The notes under the pieces were generated by a model that saw only the letters and a program-made list of their open reading frames with translations, had not been told where the DNA came from and ran no database searches. DNA of 64,000 nt from Gemmatimonadota bacterium (lineage in GTDB: Bacteria > Gemmatimonadota > Gemmatimonadetes > Longimicrobiales > Gaopeijiaceae). Below are positions 59,851 through 64,000 of this stretch, one piece after another. Location: positions 62,001 through 126,000 of the forward strand of contig JAJDUP010000026.1 in NCBI GenBank assembly GCA_022826565.1, in the 5' to 3' direction. A program made the position numbers and the translations under genes. The stretch's first letter is position 1. Each line of letters begins with the position of its first letter.

Positions 59851-61367
59851 CGACCGAACTCATCCTCTCCCTCGTCCTGCCGGTCGTCGGGGCCGCCCTG
59901 ATCCTGCTGCTGCGCAGGAATCCCAACGCCCGGGAAGCGGCCAGCCTGGTAACCGCGGGCGCCCTCTTCGCAGTCGTGCTCAGGATCTACGGTGCAGTCA
60001 GCGACGGCGCACTGCCCGAGGTCGTGCTGGCCGAGCCGATCCCGGGAATCAGCATCGCGCTGGAGGCCGAGCCGCTGGGGGTGCTGTTCGCGCTGATCGC
60101 CTCGTTCCTTTGGATCGTGACCACGGCCTACTCGATCGGCTACATGCGTGGCCACCACGAGAAGAACCAGACGCGCTTCTACCTCTTCTTCGCCTTCGCG
60201 ATCTCCTCGGTGATGGGAGTGGCCTTCGCGGGGAATCTCTTCACCCTCTTCGTCTTTTACGAGGTGCTGTCTCTCACGACCTTCCCCCTGGTCACCCATG
60301 CAGGAACCGAGAAGGCCAAGCGGGCGGGACGGGTCTACCTGGGGGTCCTCTTCTCGACCTCGATCGTCTTCCAGCTACTCGCGATCATCTGGGTGTACGC
60401 GATGACGGGCACCCTCGATTTCGAACCCGGCGGGATCCTTCGCGGCGTCATGCCGGTGCCCGCCGGGGTGGTGCCCGTGCTGCTGGCCCTCTTCGTCTTC
60501 GGGATCGGCAAGGCGGCTGTGATGCCATTCCATCGCTGGCTCCCGGCCGCGATGGTGGCGCCGACCCCGGTGAGCGCGCTCCTCCATGCGGTCGCGGTGG
60601 TGAAGGCGGGGGTGTTTGCGGTGCTGAAGATCACCGTCTACGTGTTCGGGATCGACTTCCTGAGCGAACTGGGCGCCTCCACCTGGCTGATGTGGATCGC
60701 GGCGGCGACGATCATCCTGGGCTCGCTGGTCGCCTTCACCAAGGACAACCTCAAGGCGCGGCTGGCCTATTCCACGGTAAGCCAGCTGTCTTACGTCGTG
60801 CTGGGCGCCATGCTGGCGAATAGCTGGGGCGTGATCGGCAGCGGCATGCACATCGCCATGCACGCCTTCGGCAAGATCACACTCTTCTTCTGCGCCGGGG
60901 CGATCATGGTCGCCGCCCACCGCAGCGAGGTGAGCCAGCTGGGGGGACTGGGGCGCAAGATGCCGGTGACGTTCGCGGCGTTCTTCATCGGGACGCTGTC
61001 GATCGTCGGACTGCCGCCCACCGGAGGTTCCTGGAGCAAGTGGTTCCTGGGGCTGGGGTCGCTGGAGGCGGGGCAGGTGGGGCTGATGGCGGTGCTGATG
61101 GTCAGCTCGCTGCTGTCGCTGGCCTACCTGTTGGAGATCCCGCTTAAGGGCTTCTTCGGCAAAGACGCGGAGATCGCCGATCACCATGGGGATTCCGCGG
61201 GCCATGAGGGCCATGGGGGTCACGAGGACCCCGACGGCCACGAGGACCATTACCGCGCGCCCCGTTGGTCCCTCGCCGCGATCGTAACCACGGCGGCCGC
61301 CTGCCTGGCCCTCTTCGTGTACCCCGAGCCGTTCTACCGGCTGATGGTGATGGTGGTGGGACAATGA
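59847..61367 (+). CDS. Antiporter-like proton-channel subunit D, copy 2, with His-rich loop
   Basis: A 506-residue second ND4/ND5-type subunit: FVFYEVLSLTTFPLV with the conserved glutamate, GKAAVMPFHRWLPAAMVAPT, PVSALLHAVAVVKAGVFAVL and KARLAYSTVSQLSYVV. Near the C-terminus a hydrophilic loop holds about eight histidines among acidic residues (ADHHGDSAGHEGHGGHED), a possible metal site not usual in MrpD. The frame is open from 59724; ATG 59847 is set by the ATGA overlap. Confidence 0.86.
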   Translation: MTTELILSLVLPVVGAALILLLRRNPNAREAASLVTAGALFAVVLRIYGAVSDGALPEVVLAEPIPGISIALEAEPLGVLFALIASFLWIVTTAYSIGYMRGHHEKNQTRFYLFFAFAISSVMGVAFAGNLFTLFVFYEVLSLTTFPLVTHAGTEKAKRAGRVYLGVLFSTSIVFQLLAIIWVYAMTGTLDFEPGGILRGVMPVPAGVVPVLLALFVFGIGKAAVMPFHRWLPAAMVAPTPVSALLHAVAVVKAGVFAVLKITVYVFGIDFLSELGASTWLMWIAAATIILGSLVAFTKDNLKARLAYSTVSQLSYVVLGAMLANSWGVIGSGMHIAMHAFGKITLFFCAGAIMVAAHRSEVSQLGGLGRKMPVTFAAFFIGTLSIVGLPPTGGSWSKWFLGLGSLEAGQVGLMAVLMVSSLLSLAYLLEIPLKGFFGKDAEIADHHGDSAGHEGHGGHEDPDGHEDHYRAPRWSLAAIVTTAAACLALFVYPEPFYRLMVMVVGQ

Positions 61368-61612
61368 GCGATCACAAGCCCAACAGCGTGCCGCAGCCGT
61401 GGCACCGGAGGATCCTGGTCGGGTTCTTCGCACTCTGCGCGATCGTGCTGGTGTGGGACCTGTTCGTGCAGCGCGACATCCACCACCCCCTCGAAGACCT
61501 GCCGGTCATGTACCCCTTCTTCGGGTTCTTCGGTATCGCGCTGCTGATCACACTGGCCAAGGGACTTCGCCGACTGACGATGCGCTCGGAGGACTACTAC
61601 GATGCCGAGTAG
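61364..61612 (+). CDS. Small two-helix membrane protein inside the Mrp operon
   Basis: An 82-residue protein with two predicted helices (ILVGFFALCAIVLVWDLFVQ and VMYPFFGFFGIALLITLAKG) and short charged ends. It is not a known Mrp subunit by name. ATG 61364 overlaps the upstream stop and its own end overlaps the next gene by 11 bases, so it is surely translated with the antiporter and probably fits between two D-type subunits. Confidence 0.78.
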   Translation: MSDHKPNSVPQPWHRRILVGFFALCAIVLVWDLFVQRDIHHPLEDLPVMYPFFGFFGIALLITLAKGLRRLTMRSEDYYDAE

Positions 61613-63311
61613 CATCCCTCCGTTCCTGATCTTCTTCGCGGGGGCGCTCGTGGTGCCCTTCCTGCGGGAGATGCCCCGGCTGCGCATGGCGTGGCTGGTC
61701 CTCATCCCCGTCCTGGGGGCACTGAACGTGTGGGGGCTCCAGGAGGGCTACGAGCTCTCGTACCAGCTCCTCGGCTACACGCTCACGCCGGTCCGCGCCG
61801 ACCGCCTCAGTCTCCTCTTCGGCTACCTGTTCCACCTCGGCGCCTTCATCTCGATCGTTTATTCCCTGCACCTGAAGAAGGGCGACCGGCCCACGCTGCA
61901 GCACACGTCGGCCGTGGTGTACGCGGGGAGCGCCCTGGGCGCGGTCTTCGCGGGCGACTTCATCACCCTCTTCGTCTTCTGGGAACTGCTCGCGATCAGC
62001 TCGGTCTTCCTGATCTGGGCCCGCCGCTCGCAGCGCTCGGTCGCGGCCGGCATGCGGTACCTGATCGTGCACGTCGTGTCCGGAGTGACGCTCCTCGCCG
62101 GAGCCATGGTGCACGCCCACCAGACCGGAAGCCTGGAATTCGGCGCGATGGGGCTCGAGGGGCTGGCGGGCTGGCTGGTCTTCCTCGCCTTCGGGGTGAA
62201 GGCGGCGTTTCCGCTGGTGCACAGCTGGCTCATCGACGCCTACCCGGAGGGGACTCCCACCGGTACCGTCTTCCTGAGCGCATTCACCACCAAGGTTGCG
62301 ATCTACGCCCTGGCGCGCGGCTACGCCGGCACCGAAATCCTCATCTACATCGGCGCCGTCATGGCGTGCTTCCCGATCTTCTACGCGGTCATCGAGAACG
62401 ACCTGCGCCGCACCCTTGGCTACTCGATGATCAACCAGATCGGCTTCATGGTGTGCGGGATCGGGATCGGGACCACCCTGGCGGTCAACGGCGCCGTCTC
62501 GCACGCCTTCAACGACGTGCTCTTCAAGGGGCTGCTCTTCATGGCGATGGGCGCGGTCATGCACATGACCGGCAAGACCAAGGCGTCCGATCTCGGCGGG
62601 CTCTACAAGACGATGCCGTGGACGGCGACGCTCTGCATCGTCGGGGCGCTGTCGATCTCGGCCGTGCCGCTCTTCAACGCCTTCGTGTCGAAGAGCATGA
62701 TCATGTCGGCGCTCCTCGAGGAGCACCACTACTGGATCTGGCCGGTCATGCTCTTCGCCTCGGCGGGGGTGGTCGAGCACGCCGGCATCAAGATCCCGTA
62801 CTTCGCCTTTTTCGCGCACGACTCCGGGATCCGCACGCGGGAGCCGCCGAGCAACATGCTCATCGCGATGGGGATCGGGGCGCTGGCATGCCTGGCCATC
62901 GGCATCTGGCCGAACCTGCTCTACGGGATGCTCCCCTACGCCGTCGACTACGAACCCTACACATATACTCATGTACTCACCCAGATTCAGCTCCTGTGCT
63001 TCGCGATCGGCGCCGTGGCGGCCTTTCACCTGTGGAAGATCTATCCCGCCGAGATCCCGTCGGTGAATCTCGATGCCGACTGGGTATACAGGCGTGCCGC
63101 GGTGAAGGTCACCCGCGTGACCGGGTCGGTGGTCGGCGCGGCCGATCGCGCCTTCCGGACCGCCGTCCTCAATACCGTGAGACGCGTACTGCGCGGCGCC
63201 TTCCGCGCGCACGGACCGCACGGGGTGCTGGCCCGCACCTGGCCGGCGGGGAGCATGGTGCTTTGGGTCTCGATCCTGCTGACCGCGTTCCTCTGCTTCC
63301 AGTTCCTGTAG
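61602..63311 (+). CDS. Antiporter-like proton-channel subunit D, copy 3
   Basis: A 569-residue ND5/ND2-type subunit: FVFWELLAISSVFLIWARRS, FGVKAAFPLVHSWLIDAYPE, TPTGTVFLSAFTTKVAIYAL and RRTLGYSMINQIGFMVCGIG. Unlike the other two it has a long C-terminal extension (about 470-569) with an amphipathic, basic stretch (VRRVLRGAFRAHGPHG) and a last helix, which recalls the lateral helix of NuoL/MrpA-type subunits. It may functionally replace MrpA's N-terminal part. It is the final gene of the operon. Confidence 0.87.
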   Translation: MPSSIPPFLIFFAGALVVPFLREMPRLRMAWLVLIPVLGALNVWGLQEGYELSYQLLGYTLTPVRADRLSLLFGYLFHLGAFISIVYSLHLKKGDRPTLQHTSAVVYAGSALGAVFAGDFITLFVFWELLAISSVFLIWARRSQRSVAAGMRYLIVHVVSGVTLLAGAMVHAHQTGSLEFGAMGLEGLAGWLVFLAFGVKAAFPLVHSWLIDAYPEGTPTGTVFLSAFTTKVAIYALARGYAGTEILIYIGAVMACFPIFYAVIENDLRRTLGYSMINQIGFMVCGIGIGTTLAVNGAVSHAFNDVLFKGLLFMAMGAVMHMTGKTKASDLGGLYKTMPWTATLCIVGALSISAVPLFNAFVSKSMIMSALLEEHHYWIWPVMLFASAGVVEHAGIKIPYFAFFAHDSGIRTREPPSNMLIAMGIGALACLAIGIWPNLLYGMLPYAVDYEPYTYTHVLTQIQLLCFAIGAVAAFHLWKIYPAEIPSVNLDADWVYRRAAVKVTRVTGSVVGAADRAFRTAVLNTVRRVLRGAFRAHGPHGVLARTWPAGSMVLWVSILLTAFLCFQFL

Positions 63312-63326
63312 GACCTCGGGGGACAC

Positions 63327-63809
63327 GTGCGATGCCCGGCTGGCAAGATACTCGGAAGACGCGAAGCCGTGCGGCGGGCGGGCCCGGGGCGGTCGTTTCG
63401 CCTGGTCTTCACCAACGGCTGCTTCGATCTGCTGCACCGCGGGCATGTGGAGTACCTGAACCGGGCGCGCCGCATGGGGGACGCGCTGCTGGTGGCGGTC
63501 AACTCGGACGCGTCGGTGCGGCGGCTGGGGAAGGGCACGGACCGCCCGCTGGTCGATGAGCGGAGCCGCGCGGCGGTGGTGGCGGCGCTCGAGTGCGTGG
63601 ACATGGTGACGATCTTCGACGAGGACACCCCGCGCGAACTCGTCGCCGAGCTGCAGCCCGACGTGCTGGTCAAGGGGGGCGACTACAGCGAGGACGAGGT
63701 GGCGGGGGCCGACCTGGTGCGCGCTCGCGGCGGCCGCGTGGAGATCGTGTCGCTCGTACCGGGGTGCTCCACGAGCGCGCTTGTGGAGCGGATTCGGGGC
63801 GGCAGGTGA
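63327..63809 (+). CDS. rfaE2: D-glycero-beta-D-manno-heptose 1-phosphate adenylyltransferase (stand-alone)
   Basis: A 160-residue cytidylyltransferase-like enzyme matching the C-terminal half of HldE: VFTNGCFDLLHRGHVEYLN (nucleotide-binding HxGH), VAVNSDASVRRLGKG and VLVKGGDYSEDEVAGAD. It forms ADP-heptose for LPS core. The kinase half, rfaE1, lies 36 kb away. GTG 63327 follows a GGGGG run. Its stop overlaps the next gene (GTGA). Confidence 0.9.
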   Translation: MRCPAGKILGRREAVRRAGPGRSFRLVFTNGCFDLLHRGHVEYLNRARRMGDALLVAVNSDASVRRLGKGTDRPLVDERSRAAVVAALECVDMVTIFDEDTPRELVAELQPDVLVKGGDYSEDEVAGADLVRARGGRVEIVSLVPGCSTSALVERIRGGR

Positions 63810-64000
63810 AGCTGCTCCTGGCCACGCGGAGCTCCCACAAGGCCGGCGAGGCCACGCGCATCCTGGCGGATGAGGGGCAGGAGGGGGCGCCCGCGGTCCT
63901 GACGCTGGATGACGCGGGCATCCCGTGGTCCGAGGCCGAGGATGGGCTGGAGCCCCATGAGACGTTCGAGGAGAACGCCGCATCCAAGGCCCGCTACTTC
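63806..64000 (+). CDS. rdgB: RdgB/HAM1-family XTP/dITP pyrophosphatase, cut by window end
   Basis: Sixty-five codons are visible from GTG 63806. They show the family start LLLATRSSHKAGEATRIL and the segment ETFEENAASKARYF, matching the ETGxTFEENAxxKA motif of HAM1 nucleotidases that clear inosine and xanthosine triphosphates. The GTG overlaps the rfaE2 TGA, indicating coupling. The rest of the gene is outside the window. Confidence 0.85.
   Translation, partial: MKLLLATRSSHKAGEATRILADEGQEGAPAVLTLDDAGIPWSEAEDGLEPHETFEENAASKARYF

Noticed and set aside
1-64000. CRISPR arrays, rRNA genes, insertion-sequence transposases
   Set aside because: No regularly spaced repeats, no rRNA signatures and no transposase motifs were seen on either strand.

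Overview
High-GC, Gram-negative chromosomal DNA. The gene content points to Gemmatimonadota or a close relative: a SusC/SusD pair, sortilin-like BNR propellers, an HPr kinase with a mannose-type EIIA, a FlgD-Ig-type C-terminal domain, Mla/Lpt/heptose genes and an Mrp antiporter. The phylum is an inference; no rRNA is present to test it. Genes are dense, and many are joined by TGATG, GTGA or ATGA overlaps with GTG or TTG starts.

Layout. 0-1.2 kb: a GT4 glycosyltransferase. 1.4-5.1 kb: a compact operon for a permease-less phosphotransferase chain (hpf, hprK, mannose-type EIIA, HPr, enzyme I); a separate PtsN-type EIIA lies at 11.7-12.1 kb. 5.1-16.9 kb: housekeeping genes (metK, a bifunctional-nuclease-family protein, recO, selB, dus, tmRNA, lspA, a CNNM/CorC protein, a secreted propeller). 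17.0-20.7 kb: an outer-membrane protein plus MlaE-F-D lipid transport. 20.8-23.9 kb: one very large metalloprotease/propeller/barrel fusion on the minus strand. 24-28 kb: a lipoprotein propeller, a D-threonine-aldolase-like PLP enzyme, rfaE1 and ridA. 28-34 kb: SusC/SusD uptake with two small lipoproteins and a coiled-coil membrane protein. 34.7-38.3 kb: a sortilin-like secreted propeller and a lipoprotein. 38.3-39.8 kb: metY behind a palindromic operator. 39.9-43.3 kb: deoC plus an ALDH16-type double-domain aldehyde dehydrogenase. 43.4-47.5 kb: an acyltransferase, selenocysteine tRNA, a lipid-kinase-like protein and an LpxH-like phosphatase.

47.6-54.4 kb is accessory. It holds a minus-strand operon (tiny Cys-rich exported peptide, PDZ-like protein, DsbA/propeller fusion), then a small integrative element (XRE/AlpA regulator, winged-helix protein, a hairpin-rich 1.1-kb block with a coupling-protein-like fragment, tyrosine integrase). 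54.5-63.3 kb: a second copy of the palindromic operator, an LptE-like lipoprotein, and a ten-gene Mrp-type cation/proton antiporter operon (E, F, G, DUF4040, B, C and three proton-channel subunits with a small membrane protein between the last two). The window closes with rfaE2 and the start of an rdgB-like gene.

How the parts fit. Envelope building and maintenance dominate (heptose activation, LpxH, LptE, Mla, LspA, acyltransferase, large outer-membrane proteins). selB and a UCA-anticodon tRNA show that the cell decodes UGA as selenocysteine, although no selenoprotein was found here. The most promising leads are the Cys-rich peptide/DsbA-propeller operon, the operator shared by two distant loci, the protease-propeller-barrel protein and the structured block inside the integrative element.
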